DNA of 64,000 bases from Gaetbulibacter_A aestuarii. Lineage in GTDB: Bacteria > Bacteroidota > Bacteroidia > Flavobacteriales > Flavobacteriaceae. Position 1 is the first letter of the stretch. The number at the start of each line of letters is the position of its first letter. Positions 8,301-17,118 of the stretch are shown piece after piece. The stretch spans positions 434,001-498,000 of the forward strand of contig NZ_BAABAY010000001.1 in assembly GCF_039537665.1 (NCBI RefSeq), in the 5' to 3' direction. Made by a program: the position numbers and the translations under genes. The notes under the pieces are model-generated. The model worked only from the letters and a program-made list of their open reading frames with translations, was not told the DNA's origin and made no database searches.

Positions 8301-9524
8301 TTACAATTCCAAAGCTTTTTTTACATCATTGTCCATGAGCAATTCTTCCGGACTTTCCAGGGCTTCTTTCACAGCTACTAAAAAGCCTACACTTTCCTTG
8401 CCATCAATAATACGGTGATCATAAGAAAGCGCTACATACATAATGGGTCTGATCTCTACTTTTCCGTCAACAGCCACAGGGCGCTCAACAATGTTATGCA
8501 TACCTAAAATACCACTTTGAGGTGGATTAATGATTGGCGTAGATAACATACTTCCGAAAACTCCACCGTTGGAAATGGTAAAGGTTCCTCCAGTCATTTC
8601 ATCTACCGTAATTTTTCCGTCGCGAGCGCGAAGTGCTAAACGTTTAACTTCAGCTTCCACACCTCTGAAACTTAAATTCTCCGCGTTTCTGATCACAGGA
8701 ACCATCAAGCCTTTAGGACCTGAAACCGCAATACTGATATCGCAAAAATCATAGCTTATCATGTCTTTACCATCGATCATAGAGTTTACTGCCGGGTACA
8801 TTTTAAGCGCACGAACTACGGCAAGAGTAAAGAAGCTCATAAATCCTAGACTTACACCATGCTTTTCTTTGAACGCTTCTTTGTAAGCATTTCGTAATTC
8901 GAAAATAGGCGACATATCAACCTCGTTGAAAGTGGTTAACATGGCTGTCGTATTTTTAGCTTCTACCAAACGCTCAGCAACTTTACGGCGTAACATCGAC
9001 ATTTTACTTCTGGTAGTACCACGACTGCCTCCGGTTGGGGTTCCCATGGATGGTACCGCTTGCTGGGCATCATCTTTGGTAATGCGACCATCTTTCCCGG
9101 TTCCCTTCACTTCAGAAGCTTCCATTCCTTTTTCCGCTAATATTTTTTTAGCAGCCGGGCTGGCAGTTCCTGTAGCATAGGTTTTTTCTTCAGACGAACT
9201 CGCTTTCGGAGCTTCTTCTTTTTTATCTTCAGATTTTGGTTCTTCTTTGGCATCCGATTTAGGTGCAGCGCCGCCTTCAGGTTTTTCAGCATCGGTATCG
9301 ATCAAACACACAACAGCTCCAACAGCAACAGCATCCCCTTCTTCCGCTTTTAGGGTAATGGTACCGCTAGCTTCTGCTGGCAATTCCAAGGTAGCTTTAT
9401 CACTATCTACCTCTGCAATGGCTTGATCTTTTTCAACATAATCCCCATCTTCAACTAACCAGGTGGCTATTTCTACTTCGGTAATGGATTCCCCCGGCGA
9501 CGGGACTTTCATTTCTAAAATCAT
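8301..9524 (-). CDS. sucB: Dihydrolipoyllysine succinyltransferase, E2 of 2-oxoglutarate dehydrogenase
   Basis: 407 residues. N-terminal lipoyl domain (1-77) with the modified lysine at Lys43 (SDKATLE). Next comes an Ala/Lys/Glu-rich linker, then the E1/E3-binding domain at about 125-160 (TASPAAKKILAEKG). The catalytic acyltransferase domain (175-407) carries His370 and Asp374 in YDHRIIDG. It transfers the succinyl group to CoA in the TCA cycle. It directly follows sucA (25 bp), which supports 2-oxoglutarate rather than pyruvate or branched-chain specificity. E3 (lipoamide dehydrogenase) is not in the window. Confidence 0.96.
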   Translation of the reverse strand: MILEMKVPSPGESITEVEIATWLVEDGDYVEKDQAIAEVDSDKATLELPAEASGTITLKAEEGDAVAVGAVVCLIDTDAEKPEGGAAPKSDAKEEPKSEDKKEEAPKASSSEEKTYATGTASPAAKKILAEKGMEASEVKGTGKDGRITKDDAQQAVPSMGTPTGGSRGTTRSKMSMLRRKVAERLVEAKNTTAMLTTFNEVDMSPIFELRNAYKEAFKEKHGVSLGFMSFFTLAVVRALKMYPAVNSMIDGKDMISYDFCDISIAVSGPKGLMVPVIRNAENLSFRGVEAEVKRLALRARDGKITVDEMTGGTFTISNGGVFGSMLSTPIINPPQSGILGMHNIVERPVAVDGKVEIRPIMYVALSYDHRIIDGKESVGFLVAVKEALESPEELLMDNDVKKALEL

Positions 9525-9549
9525 TGGTAGTAATATTAATTATCTTGTA

Positions 9550-12297
9550 TTATTTTTTTTCATTTTCAAAAACCGCATCAATTACACGGCGTTGTCTTCT
9601 TTTATCGCGAGTACTGGAACCGGGTGCCGGCACAGAACTGAAATCACGAGCACAAACCTCCAGTTTTACCAAATTCATGTGTTGTAACATAAAACTCCAG
9701 GCTCCCATATTTTGTGGTTCTTCCTGTGCCCAAACATAGTGTTTAACATTCGGATACCGGTCGATAACTTTTTGAATTTTTTCAAGGTGCAACGGAAATA
9801 ACTGTTCCATGCGCACCAGAGCAATATCATCACGGTTTTGTTCTTCACGCTCATTTAACAGATCGTAATAGAACTTCCCTGTACAGAATACCAGTTTTTT
9901 TACATTTTTAGGGTCGATGGTATCATCGATAACCTCCTCAAATTGGCCTTCGGCTAGTTCACTTAACGACGACACAGCCTTTGGATGACGCAATAAACTT
10001 TTCGGTGTAAAAACAACCAGTGGTTTTCTAAAGCTGCGTTTCATTTGACGGCGCAACAAGTGGTAAAAGTTTGCAGGCGTGGTACAGTTAGTAACACTCA
10101 TATTATCCTTTCCACATAATTGTAAGTACCGTTCAATACGTGCTGAAGAATGCTCTGAACCCTGACCTTCATATCCATGTGGTAACAAAGTTACGATCCC
10201 GTTCTGTGACTTCCATTTATCTTCCGCAGCAGATAAATATTGATCGAATATAATTTGAGCACCATTACTAAAATCTCCAAATTGTGCTTCCCAAATGGTC
10301 AAGGTGTTCGGATTGGCCATGGCATATCCGTAATCAAATCCTAATACACCATACTCAGACAACAGGGAGTTGTAAATATCCATTTTCCCTTTGTTGTTTG
10401 GGTTTGTATTTAAAAGATTGATACGCTCTTCGGATATTTCATCTCTTAAAATAGCATGACGGTGACTGAAGGTTCCGCGCTCTACATCCTGCCCCGATAT
10501 ACGCACATTAAAACCTTCTTCCATCAAACTTCCATAAGCTAAGGTTTCCGCCATACCCCAGTCGAGGGTGTCGGTTTCAAAAACCATTTTTGCACGCCCT
10601 TCCAGAATGCGTACTGCTTTACGTAAAAATTTTACACCTTCCGGAACCGTAGAAACTACCTTTGAAATATTTTCCAATTGTTTTTTTGGATAAGCAGTAT
10701 CTACAGGCTTTAACATCGCCTGCAATCCTTGACGTTCAAATTTCGACCAGCGGTCTGGCATAAATTCTCTCACTTTTGAAGAATCAGCTTCTTTGGACTT
10801 TTCATACTCTTCTTCTAAAGTCGCTCTGAAATCAGCCTGAATTTTATCAACATAGGCCTGATCTATAGTCTTTTCAGCAATAAGTTTATCCGCATAGATA
10901 TTAAAAGGATTCGGATGCTTTGCTATATTCTTGTATAGTTTTGGTTGCGTAAACCGCGGTTCATCGCCTTCATTATGACCGTACTTTCTATAGCCCAAAA
11001 GATCGATGTAGACATCTTTTTTGTAGCGCATACGATATTCCAATGCCATTTCTACCGCGTGAACTACGGCTTCAGCATCATCAGCATTAACATGCATTAC
11101 GGGTGATAAGGTTACCTTTGCCACATCCGTACAATAGGTACTGGAACGCGCATCCAGATAATTTGTGGTAAATCCAATTTGATTGTTTACCACAATATGA
11201 ACAGTCCCTCCGGTTTTATAGCCGTTCAACTGACTCATTTGTGCCACTTCATAAGCAATACCTTGTCCGGCTATAGCGGAATCCCCATGAACGATGATCG
11301 GGATAATTTTTGAATTATCACCATCATAATCCGCGTCAATTTTCGCTCTGGTAATACCTTCTGCAACCGGTGCTACGGTTTCTAAGTGTGAAGGGTTTGG
11401 CACCAGATTCATTTTTATATTTTTACCGTTCTGATAGGTTTTATCCAAGGTTAAGCCCAGGTGATATTTTACGTCGCCATCAATATTTTCATCTTCAAAA
11501 TCCTTACCTTCAAACTCACTGAATAACTCGCGAACCGGTTTTCTAAAAATATTAACCAATGTGTTCAATCGTCCACGGTGAGCCATCCCGATCACGCATT
11601 CTTTAACTCCGTATTTTTCAACAGAATAAAAGAGCACATTACTAATGGCAGGAATCAAAGATTCTCCACCTTCCAAAGAAAAACGCTTTTGCCCAACATA
11701 CTTTGTCTGCAAAAAGTTTTCGAAACTAACGGCTTGATTTAATTTGGAAAGAATATATTTTTTGGTCTCTTCAGAGAAGTTTGGCTGATTATCATTTTTA
11801 TTGAGCTGCTCCTGCCACCAGGAAATCACTTCCGGATTTCTAAGGTACATATATTCAACACCAATAGAGCTGCAATAAATACGCTCCAGATGCGCTACAA
11901 TTTCCCGAAGTGTTGCCGGCCCTAAGCCCAGGATCTCTCCCGCATTGAAAACCGTATCCAGATCATTTTCTGTGAGATCGAAATTTTTCAGCTCCAGGGT
12001 TGGGGTGTAACTTCGGCGATCACGTACCGGATTTGTTTTGGTAAATAAATGACCCCGCATTCGGTAGCCATCAATCAAGCGAACTACATGAAACTCCTTT
12101 TGAAGAAGTTCAGGCATTTGCGTAGAAACACCTTCCATGATTTCACCCTCCAAACCATAGTTTTCTGTTCCAAAATCATAGCCCTGGAAAAAGGCACGCC
12201 AACTTGGCTCAACAGAGTCAGGATTTTCTAAATATTGATCGTATAAATCGGCAAAATATGCCGTATGCGCTGCATTTAAAAAGGAAAATTTATCCAT
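9550..12297 (-). CDS. sucA: 2-oxoglutarate dehydrogenase E1 component
   Basis: 915 residues, near the usual size. The N-terminal segment AYFADLYDQYLENPDSV is the E2-binding/OGDH N-terminal motif. The thiamine diphosphate domain holds IGMAHRGRLN, HGDSAIAGQG (GDG-like motif) and NNQIGFTT. The C-terminal transketolase-like domain holds EAQFGDFSNGAQ and LLPHGYEGQGSEHSSAR. It decarboxylates 2-oxoglutarate and passes the succinyl group to SucB. Operon sucA-sucB on the minus strand; a 197-bp AT-rich region upstream contains its promoter. Confidence 0.97.
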   Translation of the reverse strand: MDKFSFLNAAHTAYFADLYDQYLENPDSVEPSWRAFFQGYDFGTENYGLEGEIMEGVSTQMPELLQKEFHVVRLIDGYRMRGHLFTKTNPVRDRRSYTPTLELKNFDLTENDLDTVFNAGEILGLGPATLREIVAHLERIYCSSIGVEYMYLRNPEVISWWQEQLNKNDNQPNFSEETKKYILSKLNQAVSFENFLQTKYVGQKRFSLEGGESLIPAISNVLFYSVEKYGVKECVIGMAHRGRLNTLVNIFRKPVRELFSEFEGKDFEDENIDGDVKYHLGLTLDKTYQNGKNIKMNLVPNPSHLETVAPVAEGITRAKIDADYDGDNSKIIPIIVHGDSAIAGQGIAYEVAQMSQLNGYKTGGTVHIVVNNQIGFTTNYLDARSSTYCTDVAKVTLSPVMHVNADDAEAVVHAVEMALEYRMRYKKDVYIDLLGYRKYGHNEGDEPRFTQPKLYKNIAKHPNPFNIYADKLIAEKTIDQAYVDKIQADFRATLEEEYEKSKEADSSKVREFMPDRWSKFERQGLQAMLKPVDTAYPKKQLENISKVVSTVPEGVKFLRKAVRILEGRAKMVFETDTLDWGMAETLAYGSLMEEGFNVRISGQDVERGTFSHRHAILRDEISEERINLLNTNPNNKGKMDIYNSLLSEYGVLGFDYGYAMANPNTLTIWEAQFGDFSNGAQIIFDQYLSAAEDKWKSQNGIVTLLPHGYEGQGSEHSSARIERYLQLCGKDNMSVTNCTTPANFYHLLRRQMKRSFRKPLVVFTPKSLLRHPKAVSSLSELAEGQFEEVIDDTIDPKNVKKLVFCTGKFYYDLLNEREEQNRDDIALVRMEQLFPLHLEKIQKVIDRYPNVKHYVWAQEEPQNMGAWSFMLQHMNLVKLEVCARDFSSVPAPGSSTRDKRRQRRVIDAVFENEKK

Positions 12298-12494
12298 TAT
12301 TATATTTAATACCGAAACGGTTAGTCAAAATATTCATCAAAAATACAACATTTACAATAATTAGATGTTTCTTTCCATCATAATTATCAATGGTTAAATA
12401 TGGTTTTTATGATACCTCATTACAAGGCTTAATTTTGTTAGAAATTACAACCATTTTGTACATTAATCGAGATTTATTTAGTTGAAAAAACGAC

Positions 12495-12845
12495 TCAGGA
12501 ATACCTGGCTTTAAACCAAACCTTTTGCCATTCCCGTTTTAAAATCAAAAACGAAACGGCTTCAGCTAAAGCCACCATATCATCGCCTTCCAAAGCCCGA
12601 ACCTGCTTTTCAGAAACATCAATAATGTAAAGGAGATTGAGATAATCAGCGAACTTTTCCTGAATGAGCTTAAAAACCGTTTCATGAAGTCCAATTTTTA
12701 ACTGATCAGGTTCAATGTCATTAGGGAAATCGATGGCGATGTTTGCTAAATGAAAATCCTTATTTAGTTGTTGTACTAATTTGGAGTAAAGTTCATGCTT
12801 CTCAGCTTCAGTTAGGAGGCCGTCAATGTTTTGAGGAAATGCCAT
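12495..12845 (-). CDS. Conserved hypothetical protein next to prenyl synthase
   Basis: 116 residues, soluble and largely helical, no signal peptide, no motif I recognise. The first half is acidic, and the C-terminus is basic and aromatic (KREWQKVWFKARYS). It begins 1 bp after the prenyl synthase stop on the same strand, so it is translated from the same mRNA. It could be a flavobacterial partner or regulator of that enzyme; this rests on position alone. Confidence 0.7.
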   Translation of the reverse strand: MAFPQNIDGLLTEAEKHELYSKLVQQLNKDFHLANIAIDFPNDIEPDQLKIGLHETVFKLIQEKFADYLNLLYIIDVSEKQVRALEGDDMVALAEAVSFLILKREWQKVWFKARYS

Positions 12846-12846
12846 T

Positions 12847-13821
12847 TTATACAGTTCGGTTCATGAGCTTATCACCAAAATCTTTAAGCACAGATTTATG
12901 TGCATCTGAAATATCAAGATCATTTAAAACAGCATAGGCTTTTTTCGAATAATCTTCAATGGCCTTTTTTGTTTCTTCGGCTGCGCCGGAAGTTTTAAAA
13001 AGTTGCTTTACAGTTTTTATTTTTTCTGAAGGATCTTCAGGATTCGAACTAAATAATGTCTTTAGGTTTTCCCTATCAGATCCTTTTGAATACTCCAAAG
13101 CCTTCAAATACAAAAAGGTTTTTTTGTTTTCAATAATATCACCACCAACCTGTTTTCCAAAAGTTTCGGGATCTCCAAAAGCATCCAGGTAATCATCTTG
13201 TAATTGAAACGCGATCCCCAGATTTTTACCAAACTCGTAAATACGCACCTGATCGTTAACCGAAGCTCCGGCAATAATGGCTCCCATTTTCATGGCACAG
13301 CCCACCAGAACGGCAGTTTTGTACTCGATCATTTTCAAGTATTCAGGAATTGTAACATCATTTCGGGTTTCAAAATCTACGTCGTATTGCTGACCTTCAC
13401 AAACCTCCAAAGCAGTTTTATTGAATATGCTGAATAATGATTTAAACGTTTCTGCCGAATAATTTTCCAGAAATCTATAAGCTATGATAAGCATGGCATC
13501 ACCTGACAGAATTCCGGTATTCACATCCCATTTTTCATGTACAGTTTCTTGCCCTCGCCGTAAGGGAGCAGCATCCATAATATCATCATGAACCAAAGTG
13601 AAATTATGAAAAACCTCTACACACATGGCGGCTTGCAGAGCCTCTTTATAATGACCGTTAAAAATATCTGTTGTCATTAAGGTTAGCACCGGACGCAGGC
13701 GTTTCCCTCCTAAATTCAAAATATATTCAGCAGGTTCATAAAGATGCTTTGGTTCCTGTGCTACAGCATAGGTTTTTAAATGCGAAAGGAAATAGTCCTG
13801 ATACTCTTGTATTGATAACAT
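12847..13821 (-). CDS. Polyprenyl (geranylgeranyl/farnesyl-type) diphosphate synthase
   Basis: 324 residues, trans-isoprenyl diphosphate synthase that condenses isopentenyl diphosphate with allylic diphosphates. The first aspartate-rich motif is DDIMD (79-83), followed by LRRG. The second is DDYLDAFGD around residues 208-216. GGKRLRP (38-44) binds substrate. Phe74 lies five residues before the first Asp motif; bulky aromatics there usually limit the chain to C15-C20, so a short product is more likely than a quinone tail. This last point is inference. Shares an operon with the downstream 116-residue protein and faces the tetR gene divergently. Confidence 0.9.
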   Translation of the reverse strand: MLSIQEYQDYFLSHLKTYAVAQEPKHLYEPAEYILNLGGKRLRPVLTLMTTDIFNGHYKEALQAAMCVEVFHNFTLVHDDIMDAAPLRRGQETVHEKWDVNTGILSGDAMLIIAYRFLENYSAETFKSLFSIFNKTALEVCEGQQYDVDFETRNDVTIPEYLKMIEYKTAVLVGCAMKMGAIIAGASVNDQVRIYEFGKNLGIAFQLQDDYLDAFGDPETFGKQVGGDIIENKKTFLYLKALEYSKGSDRENLKTLFSSNPEDPSEKIKTVKQLFKTSGAAEETKKAIEDYSKKAYAVLNDLDISDAHKSVLKDFGDKLMNRTV

Positions 13822-13904
13822 GTCACAAAAATAGTTTTTAAAATGTTTCCAAATACTATTCCATGTTAAGAATGTAAAATTATTGTAAAACTTTGGAAAC
13901 TTTT

Positions 13905-13935
13905 TTTGTTTTTAAAGTTTCCGTGTGTATCTTTG
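13905..13935 (+). promoter_or_regulatory. Promoter of the TetR-RND efflux operon
   Basis: TTTG at 13905-13908, 19 bp spacer, then TATCTTTG at 13928-13935: both halves of the Bacteroidota -33/-7 promoter at the expected spacing. The ATG at 13945 follows 9 bp after the -7 element, giving a very short leader. Confidence 0.75.
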
Positions 13936-13944
13936 CGCCCAATT

Positions 13945-14565
13945 ATGAAAACAAAAATCACACATCTGGCAGCAGAGATGTTTTTAAACTTCGGAGTTAA
14001 AAGCGTCACCATGGACGATATTGCACAGGAAATGGGCATATCGAAGAAAACGATCTACGTGCATTTTAAGAATAAAACAAAATTGGTAGAGGCCGTTACT
14101 TTTGAGATTTTCGAACAGGTAAGTTCAGGTATCGATTGTATTTGTAATGCATCTCACAATCCGATAGATGAACTTTACGAGATCAAAATGTTTGTGATGA
14201 ACTATTTGAAAAATGAAAAATCATCGCCGCATTTTCAATTAAAAAAATACTACCCGAAAATTTACGAAGGGCTTCAAAGGAAACAATTTGATAAAATGCA
14301 GGAATGCGTGAAAGCGAGTATCATCAAAGGCGTTGAAACAGGATTGTTTCGTTCTAAAATTGATATCGACTTCATTTCCCGAATGTATTTTATAGGCATG
14401 ACCGGTATCAAGGACGAATTTATTTTTCCTAAAACAGAATATAAAATGGAGTATTTAATGGAGAGTTATCTGGAATACCATTTACGCGCCATTGTTACTG
14501 AAAAAGGATTACAGATTTTAAACAAATTCATTTCAAATCAAAATCAAATATACAATCAATCATAA
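13945..14565 (+). CDS. TetR/AcrR family transcriptional regulator
   Basis: 206 residues from ATG 13945. A longer frame from the TTG at 13906 is rejected since it runs through the promoter. The N-terminal helix-turn-helix (about 20-50: VTMDDIAQEMGISKKTIYVHF) is a clear TetR signature. The C-terminal ligand-binding part is helical and specific to the group. It is 1 bp from tolC and heads the operon tetR-tolC-hlyD-RND, so it most likely represses its own operon in response to a pump substrate. No operator palindrome was pinned down. Confidence 0.92.
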   Translation: MKTKITHLAAEMFLNFGVKSVTMDDIAQEMGISKKTIYVHFKNKTKLVEAVTFEIFEQVSSGIDCICNASHNPIDELYEIKMFVMNYLKNEKSSPHFQLKKYYPKIYEGLQRKQFDKMQECVKASIIKGVETGLFRSKIDIDFISRMYFIGMTGIKDEFIFPKTEYKMEYLMESYLEYHLRAIVTEKGLQILNKFISNQNQIYNQS

Positions 14566-14566
14566 A

Positions 14567-15910
14567 ATGAAAATCAAACACTTATTTACACTATTAGTTT
14601 TGGTATCGAGCCAACTTTTTGCTCAGGAAACTCCCAAGGAATTTTCATTGCAGGAGGCTATCGATTTTGCCATTGAGAACAACCGAACCGCACAAAATGC
14701 CAGCAAGGATATTGATGCGGCCGAACAACGAAAATGGGAAACTACGGCAACCGGTCTACCTCAAATTAATGCCAAAATAGATTATCAAAACTTTTTAAAA
14801 CAACAGGTATCGCTTATTCCTGCGGAGTTTTTCGGTGGTAATCCGGGAGAATTTGCCGAGGTTACTTTTGGTACAACCCAAAGCATCAACGCCACAGCAA
14901 CAGTAACACAAAAAATATTCGATGGTTCGTATCTGGTAGGATTGCAATCAGCGAAAGTGTACTTGCAGATCTCTAAAAATGCTAAGGTTAAAACGGACCT
15001 TGAGGTTAGAAAACGCGTGATCCAGGCCTACGGAAATGTTTTAATGGCTGAAGAAAGCGAACATATCTTAAAAGAAAATGTAGAAACGTTAGAGAAAAAC
15101 CTTTATGACATTAAAAAGATCTACGAAAATGGCCTGGAGGAAGAGGAAAGTGTAGAACAACTTGAAATTACGCTTTCCGGTGTAAAAAGTAATCTTAACA
15201 ATGTGACCCGATTGAAAACGCTGGCCTACCAAATGCTTAATATCACTTTAGGTTTGGATGTAAATCATGAAACGGTGTTAACAGATAACCTGGAGAGTTT
15301 AACGAATCAGAATATTAATTTAGGTCTGATCTCAACAGAGTACGATCCTGAAAATACCATCGATTACAAAATTGCCGATAATACCAAAAGATCTAATGAA
15401 CTGCTTTTAAAACTTGAAAAAAGTAAAGCCCTCCCCACTCTAAACACTTTCATTAATGGTGGCTATGTTGGATATAGCAACAGCTTCACCTTTGCCGATA
15501 AAGATCAAAAGTGGTTTGGCTCGTCACTTTTCGGCGTAAGCCTGAATATTCCAATTTTTAGCTCATTACAACGAAGTGCAGCCACACAACGCGCTAAAAT
15601 AGAACTAGAAAAAGCGAAAGCAGATCTTATTGAGAAAGAACAACAGATCAAACTTCAGATCGCTTCAGCAAAAAGCAATTATGAATTTGCTGTTGAAGAT
15701 TATCAGAATAAACGTCAAAATTTAAATCTGGCCGAACGCATAGAAAAGAAAAATGAAACTAAATTTTTCGAAGGTGTAGGCTCAAGTTTTGAACTCAGAC
15801 AAGCTCAAATGCAATTATACACTGCACAACAAGAATACCTTCAAGCTATGCTTGATGTCATTAATAATAAAGCGGATTTAGAAACCGCGACCAATGCTAT
15901 CAACAATTAA
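14567..15910 (+). CDS. TolC family outer-membrane efflux protein
   Basis: 447 residues. A signal peptide ends at about residue 19 (SSQLFAQ). The body contains two repeats of long coiled-coil helices and short strands, as in TolC channels. FSLQEAIDFAIENNRT near the N-terminus and a C-terminal Gln-rich helix (LRQAQMQLYTAQQEYLQAM) are typical of the outer-membrane efflux domain. It forms the exit duct for the pump encoded next. The stop overlaps an in-frame upstream reading of the adaptor gene, but the chosen adaptor start lies 13 bp further on. Confidence 0.93.
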   Translation: MKIKHLFTLLVLVSSQLFAQETPKEFSLQEAIDFAIENNRTAQNASKDIDAAEQRKWETTATGLPQINAKIDYQNFLKQQVSLIPAEFFGGNPGEFAEVTFGTTQSINATATVTQKIFDGSYLVGLQSAKVYLQISKNAKVKTDLEVRKRVIQAYGNVLMAEESEHILKENVETLEKNLYDIKKIYENGLEEEESVEQLEITLSGVKSNLNNVTRLKTLAYQMLNITLGLDVNHETVLTDNLESLTNQNINLGLISTEYDPENTIDYKIADNTKRSNELLLKLEKSKALPTLNTFINGGYVGYSNSFTFADKDQKWFGSSLFGVSLNIPIFSSLQRSAATQRAKIELEKAKADLIEKEQQIKLQIASAKSNYEFAVEDYQNKRQNLNLAERIEKKNETKFFEGVGSSFELRQAQMQLYTAQQEYLQAMLDVINNKADLETATNAINN

Positions 15911-15923
15911 AATCAATCCTAAA

Positions 15924-17099
15924 ATGAAACATATTTCAACTTTATTAATCCTAAGTATACTTTTAGCTTCCTGCGGAGGAAAAACTAAATCCGTAGAGGA
16001 TATCATCGCATCGAACAATCTTGAAAAAATCCAAGAAAAGCGAAACGAAATTGAAGCGAAAAAATTAGAATTGACGGACCAATTAAACCAACTTGAAGCA
16101 AAAATTAAAGAACTCGATCCTCAGGAAAAAGTGCCTTTGATCACCACTTTTAAAGTTTTGGATACCGTTTTTACGCACTTTGTGGAATTACAAGGTAACG
16201 TTAGCACGAAACAAAATATAGTGATCTACCCTGAATTCTCAGGCGTTCTACTTCAAGTTTTCGTAAAAGAGGGCCAGAACGTTTCAAAAGGCCAAATATT
16301 AGCGAAGATTGACGATGGTGGTTTGAGTCAGCAATTATCACAATTAAAAATTCAAACAGCTTTAGCCAAAACCACCTTTGAACGTCAGGCCCGTTTATGG
16401 GAACAAAAAATTGGTAGTGAAATTCAATATTTACAAGCTAAAGCCACCTATGAAGCACAACAAGAAGCCGTAAAACAACTGAGCCAGCAGGTTGCTAAAA
16501 CCGTGGTTCGAGCACCTTTTACAGGAACTATTGATGATGTGATCACCGATCAGGGAAGTGTGGTTGGAGCGGGTCAAACACCTTTATTCAGAATTGTGAA
16601 CCTCAGCGATATGTACATCGATTCGGATGTTCCGGAAAGCTACATTTCAACCATTGTTCAAGGTAAGGAAGTGCAGGTAGAATTTCCTGTTCTCAACAAG
16701 ACCATTGAAACTAAAGTGCGTCAGGCCAGCAGTTTTATCAATCCTGCAAACCGAACTTTTAAGATCGAAGTTGGTATTGGAAACAACGATAAATCTATCA
16801 AACCGAATTTAACGGCCAAGTTGAAAATTAACGATTATACAAACCCAAAAGCGCTTTTGATACCGCAAAGTATCATTTCCGAAAACGCTAATGGCGAGCA
16901 GTATGTTTATACTGTTGTAAATAAAGAGGGCCAAAATGCCACTGTAAAACGGGAAATTATTACCACCGGAAAAACACAAGGCGATTTTATTGAAGTGTTA
17001 ACGGGAATTAAAGACGGTGAGGAAATTATCGATGAAGGTGCCCGAAGTGTGAAAGATGGTCAGAATGTAAAAATTCTGGACGTAAACAAGGCTAGCTAA
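15924..17099 (+). CDS. RND efflux periplasmic adaptor (HlyD/MFP) lipoprotein
   Basis: 391 residues from ATG 15924. The earlier ATG at 15894 lies inside tolC and would put ten polar residues before the signal peptide. Lipobox LLASCGG gives a lipid-anchored Cys. A coiled coil follows (about 25-65), then a barrel-sandwich domain with VKEGQNVSKGQILAKIDD, a helical hairpin, the second barrel-sandwich half VVRAPFTGTIDDV, and beta-barrel and membrane-proximal domains. It links the inner-membrane pump to TolC. Between tolC and the RND gene (19 bp). Confidence 0.94.
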   Translation: MKHISTLLILSILLASCGGKTKSVEDIIASNNLEKIQEKRNEIEAKKLELTDQLNQLEAKIKELDPQEKVPLITTFKVLDTVFTHFVELQGNVSTKQNIVIYPEFSGVLLQVFVKEGQNVSKGQILAKIDDGGLSQQLSQLKIQTALAKTTFERQARLWEQKIGSEIQYLQAKATYEAQQEAVKQLSQQVAKTVVRAPFTGTIDDVITDQGSVVGAGQTPLFRIVNLSDMYIDSDVPESYISTIVQGKEVQVEFPVLNKTIETKVRQASSFINPANRTFKIEVGIGNNDKSIKPNLTAKLKINDYTNPKALLIPQSIISENANGEQYVYTVVNKEGQNATVKREIITTGKTQGDFIEVLTGIKDGEEIIDEGARSVKDGQNVKILDVNKAS

Positions 17100-17118
17100 T
17101 TACCCAAAGACAAAACAA